Assembly (NCBI GenBank): GCA_032164245.1
Contig: JAVMKO010000002.1
Span: forward strand, 182,720,920 to 182,784,919
DNA length: 64,000 bases
From: Sternotherus odoratus
Taxonomy: Eukaryota > Chordata > Testudines > Kinosternidae
Direction: 5' to 3'
Below the pieces are notes generated by a model that was not told the DNA's origin, searched no databases, and saw nothing but the letters and a program-made list of their open reading frames with translations. Position 1 is the stretch's first letter. The number at the start of each line of letters is the position of its first letter. Positions 24,134 through 33,108 of the stretch are shown piece by piece. The position numbers were made by a program, and so were the translations under genes.

Positions 24134-24927
24134 GTAACAAAGTCCTGTGGCACCTTAAAGACTAACTATAAAGTTTTGAAGCATAAGTTTTCGTGGGCTA
24201 ATACCCACTTCGTCAGATGCAAGCAGTGGAAGTGTCCAGAGGCAGGTATGGAAAAGTAGGCAAGAACCAGGTGGGAGGTAAAAAGGTTAGTCCAATTAGA
24301 CTGAACCAGCTTGTTATAACCAATCAGGGAGGGTGGGTTATTCTTCTAGCATTTGAATGGGGGGTGTGAACATGGAGAGAGGAGAAACTATTTCTGTAAT
24401 TAGCAAGCCATTGTAGGTCTTTGTTCAATCTGAGATTGTTTGTGTTGAATTTGCAAATGAATTGTAGCTCTGCAGTTTCCCTTTGCAGTCTAGACTTGAA
24501 GTTTTTTTGCTGCAGTATGGTGACTTTTAAATCTGTAATTGTGTGTCCAGGCAGGTTGAAGTGTTCTCCTACAGGTTTTTGTATATTGCCATTCCTAATA
24601 TATGATTTGTGTGCATTTATCCTTTTTTGTAGGGACTGTCCAGTTTGGCCGATGTACATAGCAGAGGGACACTGGTGGCATATAATGGCATATATGACAT
24701 TGGTTGATGTGCAGGTAAATGAACCAGTGATGGTATGGTTGATCTGGTTAGGTCCTGTGATGGTGTTGCTGGTGTAGATATGTGGGCAGAGTTGGCATCG
24801 AGGTTTGTTGCATGGATTGGTTCCTGAGTTGGAGTTATTGTGGTGCAGTGTGCTGTTGCTGGTGAGAATTTGTTTAAGGTTGGCAGGTTGTCTGTGTGCC
24901 AGGACCGGCCTTCCTCCCAAGGCCTGT
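24134..24927 (-). repeat. Inverted partial copy of the PLE 3' region
   Basis: On the minus strand it encodes the end of the PLE protein: the zinc-finger linker (CNKPRCQLCPH), GIY-YIG residues (VIYAIICHQCPSAMYIGQTG) and the C-terminus (open frame 24324-24920, 198 codons). It is the reverse complement of 25961 to about 26754. Unlike the plus copy it keeps a cysteine codon where the plus copy has TGA (26433-26435). Confidence 0.92.
24176..24228 (-). ncRNA. Hammerhead-like motif in inverted PLE tail
   Basis: On the minus strand: ctgacga, an extra A, a perfect five-base-pair stem gtggg/cccac around tatta-g, then gaaa and an acttatgc arm. The core strands match the hammerhead consensus CUGANGA and GAAA. 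See the copy at 26665-26712, where the first core T has changed to C. Confidence 0.5.
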
Positions 24928-26564
24928 TATTCTATCTACTACCCAAGATCCACAAACCTGGAAACCCTGGACGCCCCATCATCTCGGGCATTGGCACTCT
25001 CACTGAAGGACTGTCTGGATATGTAGACTCTCTACTCAGACCCTATGCCACCAGCACTCCCAGCTATCTCCGTGATACCACTGACTTCCTGAGGAAACTA
25101 CAATGCATTGGTGACCTTCCAGAAAACACCATCCTAGCCACCATGGATGTAGAGGCTCTCTACACAAACATCCCACACAAAGATGGAATACAAGCTGTCC
25201 GGAATAGTATCCCTGATGATGCCACAGCACAGGTGGTTGCTGAGCTCTGTGACTTTATCCTCACACACAACTATTTCAAATTTGGTGACAATATATACCT
25301 CCAGACCAGCGGCACTGCTATGGGCACCCGCATGGCCCCACAGTATGCCAACATCTTTATGGCTGACCTGGAACAATGCTTCCTCAACTCTAGTCCACTC
25401 ACACCCCTTCTCTATCTACGCTACATTGATGACATCTTCATCATCTGGACCCATGGGAAAGAAACTCTGGAAGAATTCCACCATGACTTCAACAGCTTCC
25501 ACCCCAACATCCACCTCAGTCTGGACCAGTCCACACAGGAAGTCCACTTCCTAGACACAGTGCAAATTAATGACGGCCACATCGACACCACCCTATACCG
25601 AAAACCTACCGACAGCTATGCCTACCTTCATGCCACCAGCTTCCATCCCGGACATACCACACGATCCATTGTCTACAGCCAAGCACTGAGGTACAATCGG
25701 ATCTGCTCCAACCCCTCAGACAGAGACCAACACCTACGAGATCTCCACCAAGCTTTCTCAAAACTACAATACCCGCACAAGGAAATAAGGACACAGATCA
25801 ACAGAGCCAGACGTGTACCCAGAAGCCTGCTGCTGCAAGACAAGCCCAGGAAAGAAAACAACAGAACACCACTGGCCATCACCTACAGTCCTCAGTTAAA
25901 ACCTCTGCAACGCATCATCAGTGACCTACAACCCATCCTGGACAATAATCCCTCACTTTCACAGGCCTTGGGAGGAAGGCCGGTCCTGGCACACAGACAA
26001 CCTGCCAACCTTAAACAAATTCTCACCAGCAACAGCACACTGCACCACAATAACTCCAACTCAGGAACCAATCCATGCAACAAACCTCGATGCCAACTCT
26101 GCCCACATATCTACACCAGCAACACCATCACAGGACCTAACCAGATCAACCATACCATCACTGGTTCATTTACCTGCACATCAACCAATGTCATATATGC
26201 CATTATATGCCACCAGTGTCCCTCTGCTATGTACATCGGCCAAACTGGACAGTCCCTACAAAAAAGGATAAATGCACACAAATCATATATTAGGAATGGC
26301 AATATACAAAAACCTGTAGGAGAACACTTCAACCTGCCTGGACACACAATTACAGATTTAAAAGTCACCATACTGCAGCAAAAAAACTTCAAGTCTAGAC
26401 TGCAAAGGGAAACTGCAGAGCTACAATTCATTTGAAAATTCAACACAAACAATCTCAGATTGAACAAAGACCTACAATGGCTTGCTAATTACAGAAATAG
26501 TTTCTCCTCTCTCCATGTTCACACCCCCCATTCAAATGCTAGAAGAATAACCCACCCTCCCTGA
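24924..26564 (+). pseudogene. Penelope reverse transcriptase / GIY-YIG protein, 5'-truncated
   Basis: The frame is open from 24840, but the first ~28 codons come from the antisense arm, so true PLE coding starts near 24924 (LLFYLLPKIHKPGNPGRPII). RT landmarks: motif A TMDVEALYTNIP with D at 25146-25148; motif B GTAMGTRMAPQYANIF (about 25312); motif C YIDD at 25422-25433; then FLDTVQINDGHIDTTLYRKP. A CX5CX2C-type finger (CNKPRCQLC) starts at 26076. The GIY-YIG part runs from VIYAIICHQC to MYIGQTGQSLQKRINAH (YIG at 26232). A TGA at 26433-26435 replaces a cysteine codon; reading beyond it the frame ends at 26562-26564. The N-terminal ~200 residues expected of PLEs are missing. Not functional, though only lightly damaged. 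Confidence 0.9.
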
Positions 26565-26664
26565 TTGGTTATAACAAGCTGGTTCAGTCTAATTGGACTA
26601 ACCTTTTTACCTCCCACCTGGTTCTTGCCTACTTTTCCATACCTGCCTCTGGACACTTCCACTG

Positions 26665-26712
26665 CTTGCATCCGACGAAGTGGGTATTAGCCCACGAAAG
26701 CTTATGCTTCAA
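26665..26712 (+). ncRNA. Hammerhead-like motif at PLE 3' tail
   Basis: ccgacga (26672-26678; canonical would be ctgacga), then a, gtggg/cccac stem, gaaa (26696-26699) and the small hairpin gc-ttat-gc. The T to C change in the core would be expected to inactivate it. Confidence 0.45.
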
Positions 26713-26793
26713 AACTTTATAGTTAGTCTTTAAGGTGCCACAGGACTTTGTTACCTCTGCTATTCCAGACTAACACGGCTACCTCTCTGATTC

Positions 26794-27399
26794 TATACAT
26801 ATTTTGCAGACTCTTGCCATCAGTGGGGAACACTCATCATTAAGTCTAAAAATATTTTTTATCTTCAAACTCTTGCTCAAGAGAGTACAGTTATACTAAG
26901 GGAAAAGGAACTTGATGATACACTTTAGGCCCTCGAAAAAGTTGACAGGATAGATGCAGCAGATGAAATTGAACAGGCATCTGAAGAATGAAGGAGACAT
27001 ACAACTAAAGGCAGTCTGCAAAACTAGATGGGCAGCTCAAATGAAAGTCACTGAGGCAATGATAGTAAATTTTCAGAGTATAATTGAATGCCTAGAAGAT
27101 GAAACTGTTGCTGAATGCAGGAGTAGTAAGGACATACATTGAGCTAAAAGCCACCTGTTTTTGATGGATCGGATGTTCTACCGCAATCTGTTATGGTGGA
27201 ATAGGATCTTAGTTATCATGACTGCAGCCTCTGGAATCCTTCAGTTAAAGAAAATTGACCTGTTTCAAGTCATCTGGACATTTAAGAGCACAGTGAATGA
27301 GCTCAGCAAACTCATAACTGAAGAAACGTTTGAGGAAATTATTAAAGAATCTCAGAACAGGTGGGAAGCAATGGGTTTTGAAAAAGCAAACTATCCAAG
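26794..27399 (+). pseudogene. hAT transposase-like pseudogene, part 2
   Basis: Continues from part 1 after the PLE: ADSCHQWGTLIIKSKNIFYL, then ALEKVDRIDAADEIEQASEE, CKTRWAAQMKVTEAMIVNF (27010-27075; the TRW motif is typical of hAT proteins), TAASGILQLKKIDLFQVIWT, then LITEETFEEIIKESQNRWEA and MGFEKANYPS. It stops at the LTR insertion point 27399/27400. Internal frameshifts lie near 26930-27000 and 27140. 26794-26806 is the right target duplication of the PLE. Confidence 0.75.
27395..27399. repeat. Left 5-bp target duplication of LTR element
   Basis: ccaag, repeated at 30985-30989. Removing the insertion and one ccaag restores the hAT reading KANYPSHRKRHVYCMDDE. Confidence 0.9.
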
Positions 27400-27416
27400 T
27401 GTAACGGGGTCCGTCA
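27400..27416 (-). repeat. Remnant end of third LTR
   Basis: tgtaacggggtccgtca matches the first 17 bases (plus strand) of the full LTRs with one mismatch and directly abuts the partial gag. The rest of this LTR and the end of the second internal region are deleted. Confidence 0.85.
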
Positions 27417-27945
27417 TAGACCTTGTGGCCCTGTTCCTCTCAGGGCCAGCCCCCCTTGGACTACCCTGGTTCGGGCTCCTGCGGGCGGGGCAGTCTTTCT
27501 TCAGGTGCCCCCCCTGGCCACAGGCCCAACAAGGTCCCCACCGCTTGGGTTCGCTCACCCAGCAGCATATGTGAGGGGTGCGCCCCCATCCGGGGTACAC
27601 CCTCCTGCCCCCAGTCCCATAGGGACAGTTCTTTCTTAAATGTCCTGGCCTTCCGCAGGCATAACAAGTCTTTGGCCGCGCCCCAGGCCTCCTGCCCCGG
27701 GCGTCAGGCCTCTCGGGCCTCCTCCGAAACTCTCTCCTGAGGAGCTGCCCCAGGGCCCGCTGTTCCTTTATCAGCGGTCCCAATTGTTCATGGAGGGCCA
27801 TCTGCACCTCCTTCAGGCTCTCCTGGCGTTCCCGGGTCCCCTGGCGGTCTTCAGCCCAGTCTTGCTGGTAATCTGGCCCTGGGACCCGGCCAGGGATAGC
27901 CTCTGGGTGGTCCCAAACATACAGCCCACCATATTCGGGTTCCAT
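27417..27945 (-). pseudogene. Second, truncated gag-like gene
   Basis: Starts with the same MEPEYGGLYVWDHPEA sequence (from 27945) as the intact gene and is nearly identical through zinc knuckles 1 and 2, with a few substitutions (for example HLKKDC for HLRKDC). After about residue 176 the frame runs across the deletion junction into the LTR remnant and stops. Knuckle 3 and the C-terminal third are lost. Confidence 0.9.
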
Positions 27946-28070
27946 TGTCCTGAAATAGTCTCTCAGGCAATTCCAGTCCTTGCCTCAGTTTCTCTAGGCA
28001 CTGTCCGCTGTCCGTGCCGTGCCCCTTGTATCAGGGGCGGACCGCTAGTGCCCGCATTCTTTTCCACCAG

Positions 28071-28985
28071 TGTAACGGGGTCGGTCACTCACCCCTGCGG
28101 CGCCCCCGTCTGGTCGTCTCGGGAATTAGCTCTTTTGGCCCAGGAGCGCCCTCTGCCGACCGACGTCCGCTTCTCCACACCTGGCTCCGTGCCCTTCCCG
28201 GACCTTGGAGCCCCTTTCTGAGGGTGCTGCACCCTGCAGTACCCCCCTGGTCTTAAGGGTCTCACCTCCCCGGGGAACCCAATGCCCACTATCCCCAACT
28301 CGCCTCAGAATGTGCCACTGTCAGTCACTACTTGCCCCCGCTCCCTGGGGCGGACTGCAGTCTCATGGCTGCTCATCACAGGCAAGAAGGGGTTGGCCTG
28401 CTGCTGCTATTACCAGCCCTGGGCCACCTCCTGGCAACCCCCAGTACCCCGTGGGTCGGGCCTCCTCTAGGCTCAGTAAGCTGGGGCCTTCTCGCTAGAG
28501 CCAAAGCTCTCCGGCTCCCAGCTGCCTTGCCCTCGCCCTGTCCCAGTCTGGATACCCCGGTACAGGCTCCGTGCAGCCAGGCCCTGTCTCCCTCTGCTCC
28601 CAGAGAAGACTGACTTTAGGCCCTTGCCTGCACCTGCAGCCTGGGGCTCTCAGGCTAGAGCTTTGCCCAGCTCCTTCCACCTAGCCCCAGTCCTGCACCC
28701 AGCCTAGTACCTTCCTTTAGGCTTCCTTGCAGCAGACCTGTCTCCCTCTGCTTACTGAGGAGACTCCCCCCTTCTAGATGCAGAGGAAGACTGTTTCTCT
28801 GCCTCCCAGCCTTTATATCCTGGCTGGGAGCGTTTGGGGCGTGGCCACACAGCTGCACCTAACTCCTAATCAGCCTGGGAGTTTGCAGGCTTCCCTGGCT
28901 ACAGCCCCTTCCCTGCCTGTTTTAAACCCCTTTTGGGGCTTTTCCAAGCCCCTTCCGGTAGGGGGAGGGCGGACACCCCGCCACA
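28071..28985 (-). repeat. LTR (3' LTR of the intact unit), 915 bp
   Basis: On the minus strand it starts TGTGGCGGGG and ends CCCCGTTACA. Same length as 30070-30984, with about three differences noticed by eye (near 28205, 28347 and 28966). A TATA-like word (minus strand tataaag, near 28812-28818) sits inside a GC-rich promoter-like segment. I saw no aataaa signal. Confidence 0.92.
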
Positions 28986-29000
28986 CATCCCCCCCCTTAA
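28986..29000 (-). other. Polypurine tract
   Basis: On the minus strand the sequence just upstream of the 3' LTR is cttaaggggggggatg, a purine run ending next to the LTR. This is the expected primer site for plus-strand DNA synthesis and fixes the element's orientation. Confidence 0.8.
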
Positions 29001-29044
29001 GATACCACCGACGGGGGGGGCGGGGGAAGGGAAAGAGAGAATCC

Positions 29045-29944
29045 CTAACGCCCTTGGGTCCTTCGCAGCTGGGCCCGTAGGTAATCCCTCTCTTCCCGCA
29101 GGCCCCGCACCACTTGGAGCCACCTATCTCCCCCTACTAGGGTCTGGGTCCCCACCATGGCCCTCTTGGCCCCCTCAGGGGGTCCTCCCCCCATGCGGGC
29201 TCCCTGGCGGACGGTGTCTACAGCGACCGTCTGGGTCCCAACCTCCTTCAGGGCCCCGGTCGCCACCCCCACCTTCACCTTCAATTTTGGCCCTTCTGGA
29301 CCCTCAGGCACCTTTCTGAGCCCCACCTTAGTTTCCCTAAGGGGGCAGTGCCTCCTAATGTGGCCTGGCCCTTGGCAGCCCCAACAGGTTCCCTGCCTCT
29401 TGGCTGCACTGGGCCTAGACCTTGTGGCCTCATTCCTCTCAGGGCCAGCCCCCCTTGGTCTGCCCTGGTTCGGGCTCCTGCGGGCGGGGCAGTCTTTCCT
29501 CAGATGCCCCCCCTGGCCACAGGCCCAACAAGGTCCCCACTGCCTGGGTTCCCTCTCCCAGCAGCATATGTGAGGGGTGCGCCCCCATCCGGGGTACACC
29601 CTCCTGCCCCCAGTCCCATAGGGACAGTTCTTTCTTAAATGTCCTGGCCTTCCGCAGGCATAACAAGTCTTTGGCCGCGCCCCAGGCCTCCTGCCCCGGG
29701 CGTCAGGCCTCTCGGGCCTCCTCCGAAACTCTCTCCTGAGGAGCTGCCCCAGGGCCCGCTGTTCCTTTATCAGCGGTCCCAATTGTTCATGGAGGGCCAT
29801 CTGCACCTCCTTCAGGCTCTCCTGGCGTTCCCGGGTCCCCTGGCGGTCTTCAGCCCAGTCTTGCTGGTAATCTGGCCCTGGGACCCGGCCAGGGATAGCC
29901 TCTGGGTGGTCCCAAACATACAGCCCACCATATTCGGGTTCCAT
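29045..29944 (-). CDS. Gag-like protein with three CCHC zinc knuckles
   Basis: An intact 299-codon frame, start ATG at 29944, 125 nt downstream of the 5' LTR. Residues 36-72 are a charged, probably helical or coiled-coil stretch (QESLKEVQMALHEQLGPLIK, then EQRALGQLLRREF). Three CX2CX4HX4C knuckles follow: C94-C97-H102-C107, C139-C142-H147-C152 and C187-C190-H195-C200, as in retroviral and retrotransposon nucleocapsids, which bind nucleic acid. The linkers are Arg/Pro/Gly-rich. VGTQT occurs twice in the C-terminal third, which ends in another charged helix (LREERDYLRAQLRRTQ). Only ~93 residues precede the first knuckle, too few for a normal capsid domain. The likely role is RNA binding or packaging of the element; this is inferred, not shown. 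A cellular CCHC protein origin is possible. Confidence 0.85.
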   Translation of the reverse strand: MEPEYGGLYVWDHPEAIPGRVPGPDYQQDWAEDRQGTRERQESLKEVQMALHEQLGPLIKEQRALGQLLRREFRRRPERPDARGRRPGARPKTCYACGRPGHLRKNCPYGTGGRRVYPGWGRTPHICCWEREPRQWGPCWACGQGGHLRKDCPARRSPNQGRPRGAGPERNEATRSRPSAAKRQGTCWGCQGPGHIRRHCPLRETKVGLRKVPEGPEGPKLKVKVGVATGALKEVGTQTVAVDTVRQGARMGGGPPEGAKRAMVGTQTLVGGDRWLQVVRGLREERDYLRAQLRRTQGR

Positions 29945-30049
29945 TGTCCTGAAATAGTCTCTCAGGCAATTCCAGTCCTTGCCTCAGTTTCTCTAGGCAC
30001 TGTCCGCTGTCCGTGCCGTGCCCCTTGTATCAGGGGCGGACCGCTAGTG

Positions 30050-30069
30050 CCCGCATTCTTTTCCACCAG
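30050..30069 (-). other. Candidate primer binding site
   Basis: On the minus strand the sequence after the 5' LTR is c followed by tggtggaaaagaatgcggg. A TGG start fits a tRNA 3' CCA end, but I cannot match it to a specific tRNA. The same sequence follows the middle LTR (28051-28070). Confidence 0.4.
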
Positions 30070-30984
30070 TGTAACGGGGTCGGTCACTCACCCCTGCGGC
30101 GCCCCCGTCTGGTCGTCTCGGGAATTAGCTCTTTTGGCCCAGGAGCGCCCTCTGCCGACCGACGTCCGCTTCTCCACACCTGGCTCCGTGCCCTTCCCGG
30201 ACCCTGGAGCCCCTTTCTGAGGGTGCTGCACCCTGCAGTACCCCCCTGGTCTTAAGGGTCTCACCTCCCCGGGGAACCCAATGCCCACTATCCCCAACTC
30301 GCCTCAGAATGTGCCACTGTCAGTCACTACTTGCCCCCGCTCCCTGGGGTGGACTGCAGTCTCATGGCTGCTCATCACAGGCAAGAAGGGGTTGGCCTGC
30401 TGCTGCTATTACCAGCCCTGGGCCACCTCCTGGCAACCCCCAGTACCCCGTGGGTCGGGCCTCCTCTAGGCTCAGTAAGCTGGGGCCTTCTCGCTAGAGC
30501 CAAAGCTCTCCGGCTCCCAGCTGCCTTGCCCTCGCCCTGTCCCAGTCTGGATACCCCGGTACAGGCTCCGTGCAGCCAGGCCCTGTCTCCCTCTGCTCCC
30601 AGAGAAGACTGACTTTAGGCCCTTGCCTGCACCTGCAGCCTGGGGCTCTCAGGCTAGAGCTTTGCCCAGCTCCTTCCACCTAGCCCCAGTCCTGCACCCA
30701 GCCTAGTACCTTCCTTTAGGCTTCCTTGCAGCAGACCTGTCTCCCTCTGCTTACTGAGGAGACTCCCCCCTTCTAGATGCAGAGGAAGACTGTTTCTCTG
30801 CCTCCCAGCCTTTATATCCTGGCTGGGAGCGTTTGGGGCGTGGCCACACAGCTGCACCTAACTCCTAATCAGCCTGGGAGTTTGCAGGCTTCCCTGGCTA
30901 CAGCCCCTTCCCTGCCTGTTTTAAACCCCTTTTGGGGCTTTTCCAAGCCCCTTCCGGTAGGGGGCGGGCGGACACCCCGCCACA
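30070..30984 (-). repeat. LTR (5' LTR), 915 bp
   Basis: Partner of 28071-28985. A minus-strand TATA-like word lies at 30811-30817. The near-identity of the two LTRs suggests a recent insertion or recent conversion. Confidence 0.92.
30811..30817 (-). promoter_or_regulatory. TATA-like box in 5' LTR
   Basis: Minus strand reads ggatataaagg, in the right orientation to drive transcription through the downstream LTR and the gag-like frame. Not tested. Confidence 0.45.
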
Positions 30985-31640
30985 CCAAGCCACAGGAAGA
31001 GACATGTATACTGCATGGATGATGAATTTGCAGACAATTTTGTGTTAGAAAAAAGGACAACCCTCAAAGGAAATATTCTGAGGTCTTAGACAATATGATC
31101 AGGAAACTAAAATATCAATATGAGGGATTTCAAAAGGTAGCTACTCTGTTCACTATCCTCCATCCCAAGTGACTTCAAGAAATAACTTTAGAAGAGTCAA
31201 AGGAGGAAGTTCTTAAACTCATGGGAAAACACTCATGTCTTTTTCTATAGACTTGGTTCACAAAATTATGTCTTCCAAGATTTTACCAATAACACACTCC
31301 AAGTTTGTCACTCGGAGTCCAGAGCTACTTGAATTTCATAGTGTCATGTTTTTTTTGATGATATGTTACCAGAAATGGAAATGTTGTGGAGACACTTTCC
31401 CACCAGACCAAGTGGAGTAACTAGTGCTGAATGAATGAGCACAATAAAACATGTCTAAAATTACATGCATTCAACATTATCACGGACACAGCTGAGTGAC
31501 CTTGTTCTCCCTGCAATTGAGACAGCTGAGACAGCTAGGTTGAAGCTGGACAGCATCATAGGACAATTTGCCAAGAAAAAATGCTGATGAGGTGCAAGGT
31601 TCCAGTAACTGAAAATACACAAACCAACACAATTTGGATG
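30985..31640 (+). pseudogene. hAT transposase-like pseudogene, part 3
   Basis: Resumes exactly after the LTR element: HRKRHVYCMDDEFADNFVLE, then EKRTTLKGNILRS. Further on come EESKEEVLKLMGKHSCLF and, near 31470-31590, a damaged C-terminal dimerisation region (fragments ITDTAE, VEAGQHHRTICQEKMLMRCK in shifted frames). It fades out by about 31640. 30985-30989 is the right target duplication of the LTR element. Confidence 0.7.
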
Positions 31641-31859
31641 AGATTCGACTTCTGTTTAGGCCTCTGGTTTTTATTTTATGGGTTTTAAACTTTTTATTTG
31701 TAAAAAAGCCTAAGGTGACATGACCATTGGCTCTCATGTTGTGTTTGCTGATCATGCTCTGAGCCTTAAATCTATCCCTGAGTCTGATGGACCCAAAACT
31801 GAAGAAGAAACTCATTAAACAAACATAATAGTAAAGTTTCTCAGAAATAGAGTTGTTTC

Positions 31860-32420
31860 GGGGGGAAAAGATATTCCCCACTGGAAAAAAAAAGTCAGAA
31901 TTTTCTGTGGAAATTTTAAGCAGAAATCAAAACTTGAAAAATTTCAGCCCAAAACTTTCAGCTGAATAAAACAATTGTGATTTAACAATCTCACTATGGA
32001 ACCTCATTCTTCTCTGTGGGCCAGGTTCCCAAGCTATATTACATCCCATAATGCATCGTGTCCTCCCTTCTTATGGAGCCACCATGGTAAATCCTGAGAG
32101 TTCCCAGTGGCGGTGCATCATTGGAGATGTTGCTTGGCTCAGGAACCTAGCCCACAGAGAAGAATAGGGGCATGAAACTTCCATCAACTATAACTTCCAT
32201 GAAACACCAGAGGGCATTTCAAAACAGAACCATTTTGGCTTTTGATGTTCACTTTTTGATAAAAATTTGCCATAGAAAGCAGATAATTTTGCTTAATCAA
32301 AAGTCTCAATGTTTTTGACAAATGAAGCTTCATTAGAAAATTATTGACTACGCCTACCCAAAATCATGCAAGCTGAAACTGGCAAAATTTCCATATCCTG
32401 GCTACTTTCAGCCCTCATTT
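31860..32420. repeat. AT-rich repeat around a nested inverted-repeat unit
   Basis: The arms 31860-31985 and 32170-32420 share the gaaattttc/gaaaaattt texture of 1081-1480. Between them lies the separate inverted-repeat unit 32005-32166. Confidence 0.4.
32005..32166. mobile_element. Small inverted-repeat element
   Basis: Arms 32006-32029 and 32142-32165 are 24-bp inverse complements with one mismatch (attcttctctgtgggc, then caggttcc). At 160 bp total it resembles a MITE, but no clear target duplication was found, so the superfamily is open. Confidence 0.6.
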
Positions 32421-32880
32421 TGCACCATTAAATACACAGAACCACCTGATACTTACCCAGCAATTGCCCAATATCTCATTTGTGTATTCTGGGGAACATT
32501 AAACCAGCCTTGCAGCAGAGTGTTAATGTTTTTGTAACTGATACATATCATAAGTATTCCAGATCATTTGGTGTCATTCCATACAACATTTGTGTCAGCT
32601 ACTGTACTGGCAGTGACTTACCCATTTTTTTCAACTTTGCATTTAACAAAACTGAAACACACTTCTTTACCTTGGCTAATGACAACAAACATCAAGGATT
32701 GTTAAGACAGAGTGAATTTTTAAAGATGTATTTACTTATCACTATTTCTTCTTTTTGCTTATTTTTTGTGCTCATCTGAGCTCGCATAATGCAGATCAAT
32801 GAAATGCATTCACTTTTGTTAATACTCAGTTTCCGTCCTCAATGCTACATTGCAAATATGGAAGGGAAGCATGTATTTCA
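32421..32880. other. Nothing recognisable
   Basis: AT-rich non-coding sequence. Confidence 0.5.
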
Positions 32881-33108
32881 TAGAATTATAGAATCATAGA
32901 ATATTAGGGTTGGAAGGGACCTCTGGAGGTCATGTAGTCCAACCCCCTGCTTAAAGCAGGACCAATCCCCAACTAAATCATCCCAGCCAGGGCTTTGTCA
33001 AGCCTGACTTTAAAAACCTCTAAGGAAGGTGATTCTACCACCTCCCTAGGTAACCCGTTCCAATGCTTCACCTCCCTCCTAGTGAAAAAGTTTTTCCTAA
33101 TATCCAAT
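32881..33108 (-). mobile_element. CR1 LINE 3' end
   Basis: On the minus strand it runs from ggatattaggaaaaactttt through ggttacctagggaggtggta and ggttggactacatgacctcc to the terminal attctatgattctat-type repeats. This is the standard CR1 3' end, 5'-truncated to ~230 bp as is usual for CR1. Confidence 0.92.

Larger units (their letters stand above)
24134..26793 (+). mobile_element. Penelope-like element with inverted tail copy
   Basis: A single insertion made of a minus-strand copy of the 3' part (24134-24927) joined head to head to a plus-strand body (about 24925-26793). The two arms are almost identical. The inverted arm lacks the last ~39 nt of the tail. One 13-bp duplication flanks the whole, so both parts arrived together. 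Such inverted 5' pieces are typical of PLE integration. It lies within the hAT pseudogene and is therefore younger than it. Confidence 0.92.
27400..30984 (-). mobile_element. Gag-only LTR retrotransposon, tandem three-LTR form
   Basis: Oriented on the minus strand: LTR (30984-30070), internal region with gag-like ORF (30069-28986), LTR (28985-28071), a second partial internal region (28070 to about 27417), and the last ~17 bp of a third LTR (27416-27400). The outer ends are TG...CA and a single 5-bp duplication flanks everything. The basic two-LTR unit is 2914 bp. No protease, RT, RNase H or integrase is present, so it depends on a partner element. The superfamily is undetermined; 5-bp duplications fit Ty3/Gypsy and several ERVs. 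GC content is far above the flanks. Confidence 0.9.

Noticed and set aside
24421..24777. 118-codon frames repeated at 24421-24777 (plus) and 26111-26467 (minus)
   Set aside because: Antisense shadows of the PLE GIY-YIG region, duplicated because of the inverted arm.
27640..28221. 193-codon plus-strand frame, repeated at 29639-30220
   Set aside because: It is antisense to the gag-like gene and crosses from gag into the LTR. It is identical in both places only because the segment is duplicated, and GC-rich composition keeps stops rare.
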